Below, piece after piece: positions 1 to 7,403 of a stretch of DNA of 36,654 nt. Source of the DNA: an uncultured Muribaculaceae bacterium (lineage in GTDB: Bacteria > Bacteroidota > Bacteroidia > Bacteroidales > Muribaculaceae); assembly GCA_947381945.1 (NCBI GenBank), contig CANCXM010000031.1, positions 1 through 36,654 on the forward strand, read 5' to 3'. The position numbers and the translations under genes were made by a program. Within the stretch, counting starts at the first letter, position 1; each line of letters opens with the position of its first letter. The notes below the pieces were generated by a model. It did no database searches and was not told where the DNA came from. It saw nothing but the letters and a program-made list of their open reading frames with translations.

Positions 1-105
1 CCTCATCTCACTCGGATTTAATGACCTTGATAAATAATCGAGTGTTATTATATGTAGATACTTTTTACTAACACTATTCAATCGTATCCGGAACAATTTC
101 AAAAC

Positions 106-120
106 GGAATAATTTATTCC
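106..120 (-). terminator. Weak palindrome 3' of the phosphate transporter
   Basis: A perfect 7-bp palindrome with a 1-nt centre (GGAATAA/TTATTCC) lies 30 nt beyond the transporter stop codon. On the minus strand it is followed by GTTTTG. The stem is AT-rich and the T run short, so it is at best a weak terminator. Nothing else is recognisable in positions 1-149. Confidence 0.3.
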
Positions 121-149
121 CATCTAACAAAGCTAAGTTTCCCTATACT

Positions 150-2417
150 CTACCCCACTCTCCTGCGGCTGCTGAAGTCGCTGTCTTGGAGTTTGGCGTA
201 GGCGCGGAGATATTTGCGCAGGCCCGACACCATTTCCTGAGTCTCCTGAAGCATGTTGAGATAGACATAGACCACTGTCATCGAAGCCGGGTCCCCTTCA
301 CGGAGCTGCGTGAAAAGCCGATGATAGGTCTCCGACACCGTATCCTTGATTTCATCGCAATTACGTCGCAGCGTCGGCACTGTCTCAGGCACCTGAGCGC
401 CCATCATCTCAAAAATGTCGTTGAAAAGGACGATAATCCGGTTTCGGATACCATCGAATTCAGCGATGTATTTCGACGGCAGAGGATGGAAATTATTATC
501 GACATGTTCATAGCAAATCTCGTTTATTCGGGTCAGGTTATACAGGATAGCCATGCAGCATGTGTTGCTCAGATGAAACCAAGCGCTCTTTTCGATAGCC
601 GTCTCGTGGCTCACTTGCCGCAGACAGAGTGTCTCCTTGCGGCGTGCGTTTTTCAGAACACTCTTCTGTCTCAGCAAAGATGACTCAGTCTTTCCGAGCT
701 GACGCGCGTTCTCGTTGATAAAGGCAGATGTGATTGTGCAATAGCTCTCCTCCGCGAAACGGAGAAACTTCTGTTGCTGTTCAGTGACATAGATGCGGAG
801 CAGTTCCCAGGTCTTTGTCTTGTCCTCGGTCGCGAGGATGGCCTGAAAGAGAGCATCCCCATTGTCCTCCTCCTTTTTGTTGCGGAATCGGCGATTGCTG
901 CGCACGATGAGGAAGAGTGTAAGAACTGCCAGAGCAATCATCACCCAGTGACCGCCGACGTGCATGAGGAAGACTATGACGCCAGCCCCGATAAAGGCAG
1001 CTCCTGCAGTCAGAAACCATCCGCCAATCACCGAGATTACCCCTGTGATTCTGAACACAGCACTCTCGCGCCCCCATGCGCGGTCGGCAAGCGAAGTTCC
1101 CATCGCCACCATGAAAGTCACGAACGTTGTTGAGAGCGGGAGCTTCAGCGAAGTTCCGAGGGCAATCAGCGCTCCGGCAAGCACGAGATTCACCGAACCG
1201 CGCACAAGGTCGAAGGCCGCACCTTGTTCCATGATTGTCTCGTCCGTGTTGAAGCGTCGGCAGAACCAGATGCGTACCCGTCTGGGAGTGTTGCGTCTCA
1301 CCCAATGGAGTATCGAGAGGGTCCATCTCACCAACCGCCGGGCTATTCTCGACGAGCCGAACATCTCTTCGCCACCCTGCTGCGCACTCAGCCCGATTGA
1401 CGTTTTAGACACATTCCGTGCCTTCTTGGAGGTGGCAAGCGCCACGACCATTATCACTCCTGCCCCGATAAGGAAATAGACCGGAGTACCGGCAGGGCCA
1501 TTGAGAGAATCCATCAGGAAAGCCTGCGGATCGCCTGACCCATTTGCCATGTAGTCCTGATAGGAGGCAAGCCCGCTGAGCGGCACACCGATAAAGTTGA
1601 CAAGGTCATTTCCTGCAAAAGCCATCGCGAGGGCAAACGTACCCATCATAACAATCACTTTCAATACATTAACTTTCAGGAGATGGAGCAGTTGCATCAC
1701 AACCGTGAAGAAGGCGAAACAACCGGCAATAATGAGCCATGTGTGGTCCGATACCCAGCCTTTCACCTCCGGTGTCATGAATGTAAGGTCCTTTGCACCC
1801 TTGATGAGAAGAAAGTAGACGATGGCAGTAGCGCAGATACCCCCGAAAATACCGATTTTCCATTTCAGTTTGCTGCGGTAGTTGAACGAGAAAATCATTC
1901 GCGACAGAAACTGCACAATCGTGCCGAACACGAAAGCTATAGCCACCGAAAGGAAGATACCGAGGATGACTGAAAGAGCTTTTTCGGTATTGAGAAGATC
2001 GTTAAGCCCCATGTCAAGCCCCCCGGCCATCTTGATAAGCGCAACCACGAAGGTTGCACCAAGCAATTCAAACACCATTGAGACGGTCGTCGACGTCGGC
2101 ATACCGAGTGAGTTGAACAAATCGAGGAGTATTATATCCGTGACCATCACGGCCATAAATATACACATCAGATCGTAAAACGAGAAATGCTCCGGCCGGA
2201 AAATCCCGTGTCGGGCAATATCCATCATACCGTTGCTCATGGCGGCTCCGATGAAGACACCGATGGATGCGACGATGATGATCCGCTTGAACGATGCCGC
2301 TTTCGATCCGATTGCCGAGGTGAGGAAGTTGACAGCGTCATTGCTCACTCCTACCGAGAGGTCAAAGACGGCCAGAAGGAAGAGAAAGATGACGATGCAT
2401 AAGAATAGAATTTCCAT
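150..2417 (-). CDS. PiT-family inorganic phosphate transporter with PhoU-like C-terminal domain
   Basis: Inner-membrane phosphate permease of the PiT family, 755 aa. Both halves of the inverted PiT repeat carry the family signature: SNDAVNFLTSAIG at residues 25-37 and AGNDLVNFIGVPL at 268-280, in the GxND context typical of PiT proteins. About ten hydrophobic segments fill residues 1-510. The last roughly 230 residues are hydrophilic, helical and charged, resembling the PhoU-like domain fused to PiT in many Bacteroidetes. That would put permease and cytoplasmic regulator in one chain. The start at 2417 directly follows an A/T-rich leader and lies 31 nt from a good promoter. It is divergent from a response regulator/kinase pair, which hints at phosphate-linked control (inference). 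The exact transported cation is not visible in the sequence. Confidence 0.93.
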   Translation of the reverse strand: MEILFLCIVIFLFLLAVFDLSVGVSNDAVNFLTSAIGSKAASFKRIIIVASIGVFIGAAMSNGMMDIARHGIFRPEHFSFYDLMCIFMAVMVTDIILLDLFNSLGMPTSTTVSMVFELLGATFVVALIKMAGGLDMGLNDLLNTEKALSVILGIFLSVAIAFVFGTIVQFLSRMIFSFNYRSKLKWKIGIFGGICATAIVYFLLIKGAKDLTFMTPEVKGWVSDHTWLIIAGCFAFFTVVMQLLHLLKVNVLKVIVMMGTFALAMAFAGNDLVNFIGVPLSGLASYQDYMANGSGDPQAFLMDSLNGPAGTPVYFLIGAGVIMVVALATSKKARNVSKTSIGLSAQQGGEEMFGSSRIARRLVRWTLSILHWVRRNTPRRVRIWFCRRFNTDETIMEQGAAFDLVRGSVNLVLAGALIALGTSLKLPLSTTFVTFMVAMGTSLADRAWGRESAVFRITGVISVIGGWFLTAGAAFIGAGVIVFLMHVGGHWVMIALAVLTLFLIVRSNRRFRNKKEEDNGDALFQAILATEDKTKTWELLRIYVTEQQQKFLRFAEESYCTITSAFINENARQLGKTESSLLRQKSVLKNARRKETLCLRQVSHETAIEKSAWFHLSNTCCMAILYNLTRINEICYEHVDNNFHPLPSKYIAEFDGIRNRIIVLFNDIFEMMGAQVPETVPTLRRNCDEIKDTVSETYHRLFTQLREGDPASMTVVYVYLNMLQETQEMVSGLRKYLRAYAKLQDSDFSSRRRVG

Positions 2418-2448
2418 TTTTTATATATCCTGTGCTTATGTTTATGTT

Positions 2449-2479
2449 CAAATTTATTCGTGGATTTAACCATTGCAAA
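2449..2479 (-). promoter_or_regulatory. Bacteroidetes-type promoter of the PiT gene
   Basis: Read on the minus strand, TTTG (2479-2476) is followed after 19 bp by TAAATTTG (2456-2449). This fits the Bacteroidetes primary-sigma consensus of TTTG, 19-21 bp, TAnnTTTG. Transcription would start near 2442, leaving a leader of about 25 nt before the ATG at 2417. Confidence 0.8.
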
Positions 2480-2680
2480 TTTCGACAGATTCTGTTTCAA
2501 AAATATATCATAAAGTTTAAGCTATTGTGAAATGACCTCCTTGACTACCAATCACGATTATGGGCGCAGAATAATGCGAATGACCACATTAGCCCACCTT
2601 TCACTTCCAATCGGCAAAACCACCTGTTAAGTTTTTATTAAACATATCGTAATAGATGGATGTAATAGCATTATATTGTG

Positions 2681-2688
2681 TATCTTTA
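2681..2688 (+). promoter_or_regulatory. Candidate -7 element of the response-regulator operon
   Basis: TATCTTTA differs from TAnnTTTG at one base. No clear -33 TTTG lies 19-21 bp upstream, so activation by a regulator is possible. The position helps choose the gene start: a GTG at 2678 would lie inside the promoter, so the coding region more likely begins at 2699 or 2720. Confidence 0.5.
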
Positions 2689-2719
2689 CCGCAATTTAAT
2701 GAATCAAACTTCAATCAAG

Positions 2720-3415
2720 ATGAAAACTGCTGAACGCATACTGGTGGTAGAGGACGAGGAGACTATCTGCGAGGCTCTACGGTTCAATCTCGAAGCCGAG
2801 GGCTATGTCGTCGACACTGCCCACAGCGCAGAGGAAGCCCTCAGTCTTGACCTCACGCGCTACGATCTCTTCCTTCTCGACATAATGATGGGAGAGATTT
2901 CCGGGACGCAGCTTGCGCGAATCATCAAGTCGAATCCTGTGACAGCCTCGACCCCCATAATCTTCTGCACAGCCAAGGATTCTGAAGAAGACATGATAGC
3001 CGGACTCGATCTCGGAGCCGACGACTACATAATGAAACCCTATTCCTTGCGTGGGCTTTCAGCCCGTGTGCGCGCCGTCCTGCGGAGAGCTTCCGGGCGC
3101 GAAACCTCTGTCAGTCCTGACTCAGGCAAAATCAGCTATGAGGGCTTGACGGTCGTCCCCGCGAAAAAGCAATGCATCGTCGATGGTCAGGAAGTGAAGA
3201 TGCCACGCAAGGAGTTTGAAATCCTTCTCAAACTTATTTCCAACCGTGGACGTATATTCTCACGCGAGGAACTCCTGAAGGAGATATGGCCCGATGAAGT
3301 TGTGGTGCTGGACAGGGTTGTGGATGTCAACATCACCCGCATCCGCCAGAAAATCGGACAGTATGGAAAGAATATTGTGACACGTTCAGGCTACGGTTAT
3401 GGCTTCATGGAGTAA
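2720..3415 (+). CDS. OmpR/PhoB-family response regulator
   Basis: DNA-binding response regulator, 231 aa from the ATG at 2720. The receiver domain (residues 5-120) has the acidic pocket ILVVEDEE (7-14), the phosphoacceptor Asp54 in FLLDIMM, Thr84 in FCTAKD and Lys106 in YIMKPYS. The rest is an OmpR-type winged helix, ending in the wing strand RSGYGYGF. The reading frame is open upstream to a GTG at 2678, but that codon overlaps the likely promoter; the 2720 start places the first receiver strand at the usual distance from the N-terminus. The gene overlaps the kinase gene by 17 nt, so the two are co-transcribed. The target regulon is unknown. The divergent phosphate permease makes a PhoB-like role possible but unproven. 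An alternative start is ATG 2699. Confidence 0.93.
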   Translation: MKTAERILVVEDEETICEALRFNLEAEGYVVDTAHSAEEALSLDLTRYDLFLLDIMMGEISGTQLARIIKSNPVTASTPIIFCTAKDSEEDMIAGLDLGADDYIMKPYSLRGLSARVRAVLRRASGRETSVSPDSGKISYEGLTVVPAKKQCIVDGQEVKMPRKEFEILLKLISNRGRIFSREELLKEIWPDEVVVLDRVVDVNITRIRQKIGQYGKNIVTRSGYGYGFME

Positions 3416-4847
3416 ACTCTCATATCCCCGCCGTCTTTTCCTCTGGCTGCTTGGCTATTCATTGCTTCTGGTGGGATGTTTCGTCGGTTTTCAGTATCAC
3501 AGGGAGAAAGAATTCAAGGCGGGAGAACTCAACGCCCAGTTGCAGCTCCTCAACCGTCATATCCTTGACGATATAGCCGATGGCGAAGATGTGGCAGGCA
3601 TCTCACGGTCTCAACCTCATCCATTCGAGGAACTTCGCGTGAGCATTATCGACAGCAACGGACGTGTGGTCTACGACAACAGCCATGATTCAATCCCCTA
3701 CGCCAACCATCTCTCGCGCGAGGAGATTGCGACCGCACTACGGCGCGGCAGCGGATATACCGTCCGACGTCATAGCGAAAGCACCGGCAACACCTATTTC
3801 TACTCAGCAACTCTCGGTGAGGATGGCTACATTGTCCGTACAGCCGTCCCTTATTCTCTTTCGCTCAGCGAACTTCTGAAAGCCGACTTCGGCTTCCTTT
3901 GGATGATGGGAGGAGTGACATTGGTGATGTGTGTCCTCGGCTATTTCGCCACCCGCCGACTCGGCCTTACCATCCTTCGACTTAACCGCTTCGCAGAGAG
4001 AGCTGAAAGAGGAGAGCGCATCTACGACAATGCACCTTTTCCGAAGGATGAACTTGGAGCCATATCCAATCATATCGTAAGGCTCTACGCCAATCTCCAG
4101 ACAGCCATCGCCGACCGCGATCGTGAACATAAGGCCGCACTCCATGAACAGCGCGAGAAGGAACGCATCAAAAAGCGCCTCACCAACAACATCAACCACG
4201 AACTCAAGACCCCCGTCGCCTCGATTCAAGTCTGTGTCGAGACTCTGCTGTCACACCCGAACCTCAGCGAAGAGAAGCGCGATGAGTTTCTGCACCGCTG
4301 TCTGGCCAACACGGAAAGATTGAAAAGTCTCCTGCGGGATGTATCTCTCATAACACGGATGGACGATGCTCCGGCTTCAATCTCCAAGGAAACCCTTGAC
4401 CTGACCGACATCATCGGTGAAGTTGTGGAGGACTCGGATCCCGTAGCTGCCGGGCGCGGTATTTCCATTGTCAACAATGTCATTCATCCTCTCCCGATGA
4501 CCGGCAATCAATCCCTGCTCGAATCGGTGTTCCGGAATCTTATTGACAATGCCATCGCCTACAGCGGAGGAAATGAGATAACCATCAACCCTGCCACTTC
4601 CTGCAAAGATGGCAAGATTGTCATCACCTTTGCTGACAATGGATGTGGTGTTGCGACAGAACACCTCCCCCACCTCTTCGAACGGTTCTACCGTGTCGAC
4701 AAAGGACGTTCGAGAGTGGCCGGAGGAACAGGACTTGGCCTCTCGATTGTGAAAAATGCCATCCTCCTCCACGGCGGTTCCGTCACTGTCCGCAACCTCC
4801 CTTCCGGCGGTCTTGAATTCACCATCACCCTCCCGAGTGGTGGTTGA
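3399..4847 (+). CDS. Membrane sensor histidine kinase
   Basis: Sensor kinase, 482 aa, partner of the preceding regulator. A transmembrane helix at residues 12-31 and another at 165-184 bracket a periplasmic sensor region of about 130 residues containing a PAS-like stretch (VSIIDSNGRVVYDN, 81-94). A HAMP-like linker and coiled coil follow (185-260), then the DHp domain with the phosphorylatable His267 in NINHELKTP. The ATPase domain shows the N box RNLIDNAIAYS (379-389), the G1 box DNGCG (413-417), the F box LFERFYRVD and the G2 box GGTGLGLSIV (442-451). All catalytic motifs are intact. The architecture matches PhoR-like kinases of Bacteroidetes, but the signal sensed cannot be read from sequence. 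Its last 471 nt are overlapped on the opposite strand by the reading frame of the convergent gene. Confidence 0.94.
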   Translation: MASWSKLSYPRRLFLWLLGYSLLLVGCFVGFQYHREKEFKAGELNAQLQLLNRHILDDIADGEDVAGISRSQPHPFEELRVSIIDSNGRVVYDNSHDSIPYANHLSREEIATALRRGSGYTVRRHSESTGNTYFYSATLGEDGYIVRTAVPYSLSLSELLKADFGFLWMMGGVTLVMCVLGYFATRRLGLTILRLNRFAERAERGERIYDNAPFPKDELGAISNHIVRLYANLQTAIADRDREHKAALHEQREKERIKKRLTNNINHELKTPVASIQVCVETLLSHPNLSEEKRDEFLHRCLANTERLKSLLRDVSLITRMDDAPASISKETLDLTDIIGEVVEDSDPVAAGRGISIVNNVIHPLPMTGNQSLLESVFRNLIDNAIAYSGGNEITINPATSCKDGKIVITFADNGCGVATEHLPHLFERFYRVDKGRSRVAGGTGLGLSIVKNAILLHGGSVTVRNLPSGGLEFTITLPSGG

Positions 4848-5324
4848 AGGATATGCTGCCACCTCTTGCATTTGCGTTTTGGATGACTTCTCCTTCCGCT
4901 CCGCGACAGTGTCTTTTTCAATCTTGCGTTTCTCCTCGTTTTTGCGTGCGTCTTCAGCAGTCTGTGCTTCTTCGGCCCTTTGGGCCTCTTTGAGGGCACG
5001 GCGTTCGGCGGCGCGGGCCTTGGCCTTTGCAGAACGTTCGATGGCAAGGTCAAGATCGAAGCGCAGACAGGTGAACACTATCAACATACATTCGTAGGCA
5101 TAGTGGTTGCCGAGGCGTTCCCCTGTGAGAAGATAGCGGTCGATGTGTGGCATCAGATACTTCATCCATTCAACCCCATAGCCTAATTCATCCATGATTT
5201 TCTCACCACGGACACGCACTTTTTCATAATATGCTTTTGATATGGGGAACTCCCACGCTTTCTTTGTCGGGCGTGGCGCTTTTGCGGATACATTTACGGG
5301 ATTCTGTGTGTTTTCTGCTGTCAT
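4377..5324 (-). CDS. Conserved Bacteroidales hypothetical protein with Ala/Lys/Glu-rich helix
   Basis: Reading frame of 315 codons from the ATG at 5324. Residues about 25-95 form a compact helical domain with the pattern YYEKVRVRGEKIMDELGYG, then WMKYLMPHIDRYLLTGE. I recognise this as a recurring, functionally uncharacterised Bacteroidales protein type. Residues about 95-155 are a charged, Ala/Lys/Glu/Arg-rich likely coiled coil. The remaining half lies antisense inside the kinase gene and has no recognisable domain, so it may be an unselected extension. No signal peptide or membrane segment is seen. The frame is open upstream to 5459, but that part runs through the promoter and repeat, so 5324 is preferred. 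Confidence is good for the N-terminal half and low for the C-terminal half. Confidence 0.7.
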   Translation of the reverse strand: MTAENTQNPVNVSAKAPRPTKKAWEFPISKAYYEKVRVRGEKIMDELGYGVEWMKYLMPHIDRYLLTGERLGNHYAYECMLIVFTCLRFDLDLAIERSAKAKARAAERRALKEAQRAEEAQTAEDARKNEEKRKIEKDTVAERKEKSSKTQMQEVAAYPSTTTREGDGEFKTAGREVADSDGTAVEEDGIFHNREAKSCSSGHSRTSFVDTVEPFEEVGEVFCRNTTSIVSKGDDNLAIFAGSGRVDGYLISSAVGDGIVNKIPEHRFEQGLIAGHRERMNDIVDNGNTAPGSYGIRVLHNFTDDVGQVKGFLGD

Positions 5325-5361
5325 GGCTGGAGAGAGTTTGGTTGGAGAATTTCTTTTTCTG

Positions 5362-5369
5362 CAAATATA
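5362..5369 (-). promoter_or_regulatory. Candidate -7 promoter element of the hypothetical gene
   Basis: TATATTTG on the minus strand matches TAnnTTTG exactly and lies 38 nt upstream of the ATG at 5324. The nearest -33-like box is TTTT (5390-5387), 17 bp upstream, which is weaker and closer than the usual TTTG. The 332-base gap 5325-5656 also contains repeat copy 1 and no other recognisable gene. Confidence 0.55.
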
Positions 5370-5425
5370 CAGCCATTTCAACCCCGAAAAGATGCGATAA
5401 TGCAAATTGCACCAATACATTGAAA

Positions 5426-5628
5426 CTGTATCAAATCGACACAAGAGATACAAAAGCACAAAAGAGCATAAGCGACAAAAGAATTCTATAATAAAGTTAC
5501 CGGCTCCGCCTCTTAGCTTGCCAAGAATATGAGGATAACTCCCAATCTTGCAGGAAAATACATCTTTTGTTTCTTATGTTCTTTTTTACTTCTGTATCGA
5601 AAAACGGGAATACAGAATTATGATACAG
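5426..5628. repeat. Nested-palindrome intergenic repeat, copy 1
   Basis: A 203-bp element bounded by CTGTATCA (5426-5433) and its exact inverse TGATACAG (5621-5628). Inside lie two imperfect 36-nt inverted arms, 5447-5482 and 5563-5598, that pair over most of their length. The loop between them is 80 nt. A closely similar copy lies at 10352-10529 in the same orientation. Both copies sit just 3' of a minus-strand operon, 28 nt after the adenosyltransferase here. The long stem followed by T-rich sequence suggests bidirectional transcription termination. It encodes no plausible protein; short open frames across it are by-products. It could be a non-autonomous mobile element (MITE-like) or a REP-like repeat; no target-site duplication was identified. 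Confidence 0.85.
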
Positions 5629-5656
5629 CTCAGTGAATCACTCCCTCTCTACCCTT

Positions 5657-6238
5657 TCAGGGATTTCCGGCGGGGCGACGTTTGTAGGCGAAGGGACGCC
5701 AGGGTTCTTCTTGGAGGGAGGAGGTGAGGAGCGATGTGCGGGCCATGATGAAGAAGAGGTCTGAGAGGCGGTTGACATAAGCGAGAATATCGGCGGGGAG
5801 CGGGTCAGTTTCATGGAGAGCCCACAGGCGACGCTCTGCACGGCGGGCTGTCACCCTGCATTGGTGCAGGAAAGCTGACGGTCCGCTTCCACCGGGCAAA
5901 ATAAAGTTTTCGGCGACCGGACATGAGGCTGCAATGCTGTCAATCAAGGCTTCCGTATCGTCGACCAAACTTGCAGGAAGGGAATTTGGGTTTGCGTCGC
6001 GCATATCACTCCGTGTTGCTACAAGACTCATGACGGTCATGAGATTCATCTGAATATCCTTCAGCGACGCTTGCCATTCATGGTCGCCAGGAAGGAAGGT
6101 GCGGACAATTCCGATGGCCACATTAAGTTCGTCGAGAGTACCGTTGGCCTCGATTCTTATATCGGTTTTGGGCACCCTGATTTTGCCGTTGATAGCCGTT
6201 GTGCCCATATCGCCTGTACGCGTATAGATTCTTCTCAT
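5657..6238 (-). CDS. pduO: PduO-type ATP:cob(I)alamin adenosyltransferase
   Basis: Converts cob(I)alamin plus ATP to adenosylcobalamin, the cofactor of enzymes such as methylmalonyl-CoA mutase. The protein is 193 aa, the usual length for PduO-type enzymes, which are trimeric five-helix bundles. Diagnostic stretches are TRTGDMGTT (residues 6-14, the ATP-binding N-terminus), the RIEANGTLDELN motif and FILPGGSGPSAFLHQCRVTARRAER, the conserved helix carrying the active-site Arg residues. The start codon overlaps the stop of the ABC ATPase gene by 4 nt (ATGA), so the two are translationally coupled. It is the last gene of the operon; repeat copy 1 follows and probably ends transcription. No cobalamin riboswitch was recognised upstream of the pair. 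Confidence 0.93.
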   Translation of the reverse strand: MRRIYTRTGDMGTTAINGKIRVPKTDIRIEANGTLDELNVAIGIVRTFLPGDHEWQASLKDIQMNLMTVMSLVATRSDMRDANPNSLPASLVDDTEALIDSIAASCPVAENFILPGGSGPSAFLHQCRVTARRAERRLWALHETDPLPADILAYVNRLSDLFFIMARTSLLTSSLQEEPWRPFAYKRRPAGNP

Positions 6239-7239
6239 GGTTGATATTTTTCGGTTTTCGTCACTGCATCAATAAGCTCCTCCACTGTGTGGAGTTCGCG
6301 TCCGTTAAATAAATATGTGTTGCCTTTGATTTCTATAATCTCCTCACTTTCACCGGGATTGACAGCTTCAACTCCGCAACGGGCAAGAGCTTTCTTCACG
6401 AGATTATAGCGGCAACCATCGCCTGAAAGTAAGATTTTACGATCAATGCGGTTGTTGATTCTGAACAGACCTGTATCAAGGTCGAAAACAATGCCATCAC
6501 GCTCAAAATATCTTCCCATCTGACCGTCGAGCGCAAGATCCTCCGGTGTGCCGATCTCCACACCGTGTTTCTTATCAATCAACCATATCTTATCGGCAAT
6601 CTGCAAGGCAAGTTCGAGGTCATGGGTAGAGAGGAATACGGTTTTGTCCTTAACGCGTGAGAGTTCTTGAAGTAACTGCATGATTTCCACCTTGCTCGGA
6701 TAGTCGAGAAAGGCCGTAGGCTCGTCAAGAAAAATTATCGGGGTCTCCTGCGCGAGAGCTTTGGCAATCATCACCTTCTGGCGTTCGCCATCGCTGAGAG
6801 TATTGACCATCCTGTGGCGAAGCTCGTTTATGCGTACCAATGAGATAGCCTCGTCGACAATACTGCGGTCATGCTCAGTCAACGCGCCCCAAAATCCTGT
6901 GTAGGGACTGCGGCCCATACCGACGAGTTCCTCCACCGACATGTTGCTGAGATTTATACGCTCCGTCAGCACCACGCCGATGACTTTTGCAAGGTCACTA
7001 TCGGAATAGTCAGCCAGGTCACGGCCATCGATAACAATCCGTCCTGCAAGCGGAGGGATGAAAGCGGAAAGGGTCTTCAACAGAGTGGATTTACCCGCAC
7101 CGTTCGGTCCGAGCAGACAGGTCAGTTCGCCTGAAAAAAGCGAGGCATCAATGCCGTCGGTCACAGCAATCCTGCGATGCTTGTCATGATAGCCTGTCAC
7201 CAGATTCTCGACACGGATGGTTTCCTTACGTCTCATCAT
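6235..7239 (-). CDS. ABC transporter ATP-binding protein, FecE/BtuD type
   Basis: ATPase subunit of an importer of the iron-siderophore/vitamin B12 class, 334 aa from the ATG at 7239. It shows Walker A GPNGAGKST (44-52), signature LSDGE (148-152), Walker B IIFLDEPT (168-175) and the switch His206 in STHD. About 80 residues follow the nucleotide-binding domain (about 255-334), ending in a small alpha/beta extension of unknown role. An upstream in-frame Met at 7290 lies within the pgk terminator hairpin and is rejected; the adjacent Met at 7236 is an equally good start. The coupling to the cobalamin adenosyltransferase points to corrinoid import. No permease or binding-protein gene is in the window, so the partners must be encoded elsewhere. 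The B12 assignment is contextual; iron chelates remain possible. Confidence 0.9.
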   Translation of the reverse strand: MMRRKETIRVENLVTGYHDKHRRIAVTDGIDASLFSGELTCLLGPNGAGKSTLLKTLSAFIPPLAGRIVIDGRDLADYSDSDLAKVIGVVLTERINLSNMSVEELVGMGRSPYTGFWGALTEHDRSIVDEAISLVRINELRHRMVNTLSDGERQKVMIAKALAQETPIIFLDEPTAFLDYPSKVEIMQLLQELSRVKDKTVFLSTHDLELALQIADKIWLIDKKHGVEIGTPEDLALDGQMGRYFERDGIVFDLDTGLFRINNRIDRKILLSGDGCRYNLVKKALARCGVEAVNPGESEEIIEIKGNTYLFNGRELHTVEELIDAVTKTEKYQP

Positions 7240-7275
7240 ACTTGTATGTTTCTGCGGTTGGATATGGAATGTGAA

Positions 7276-7322
7276 AAGGACAGAAGCCATGTCGGGGGAA
7301 ACGACATATTGCTTCTGTCCTT
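7276..7322 (-). terminator. Hairpin terminator of pgk
   Basis: Two stacked perfect stems, AAGGACAGAAGC/GCTTCTGTCCTT (7276-7287 with 7311-7322) and ATGTCG/CGACAT (7289-7294 with 7302-7307), are separated by small internal loops. On the minus strand the structure is followed by a short CTTTTC. It begins 81 nt after the pgk stop and ends 36 nt before the ATPase start, so it could also attenuate read-through into the corrinoid operon. Confidence 0.75.
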
Positions 7323-7403
7323 GTTGTCATTTGTCCGTAGTGTGTCCGTCAAATAAACGGGGCACAAACTGCCTCACGGCTTGTTTAAGCTGTTAGCGGA
7401 CAA

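Noticed and set aside
2678..2719. GTG start at 2678 for the response regulator
   Set aside because: It overlaps the likely -7 promoter element, and the receiver fold begins right after the ATG at 2720.
7240..7403. Cobalamin riboswitch upstream of the ATPase/adenosyltransferase genes
   Set aside because: Only the stacked hairpin is seen; the B12-box consensus and the multi-arm layout are missing.
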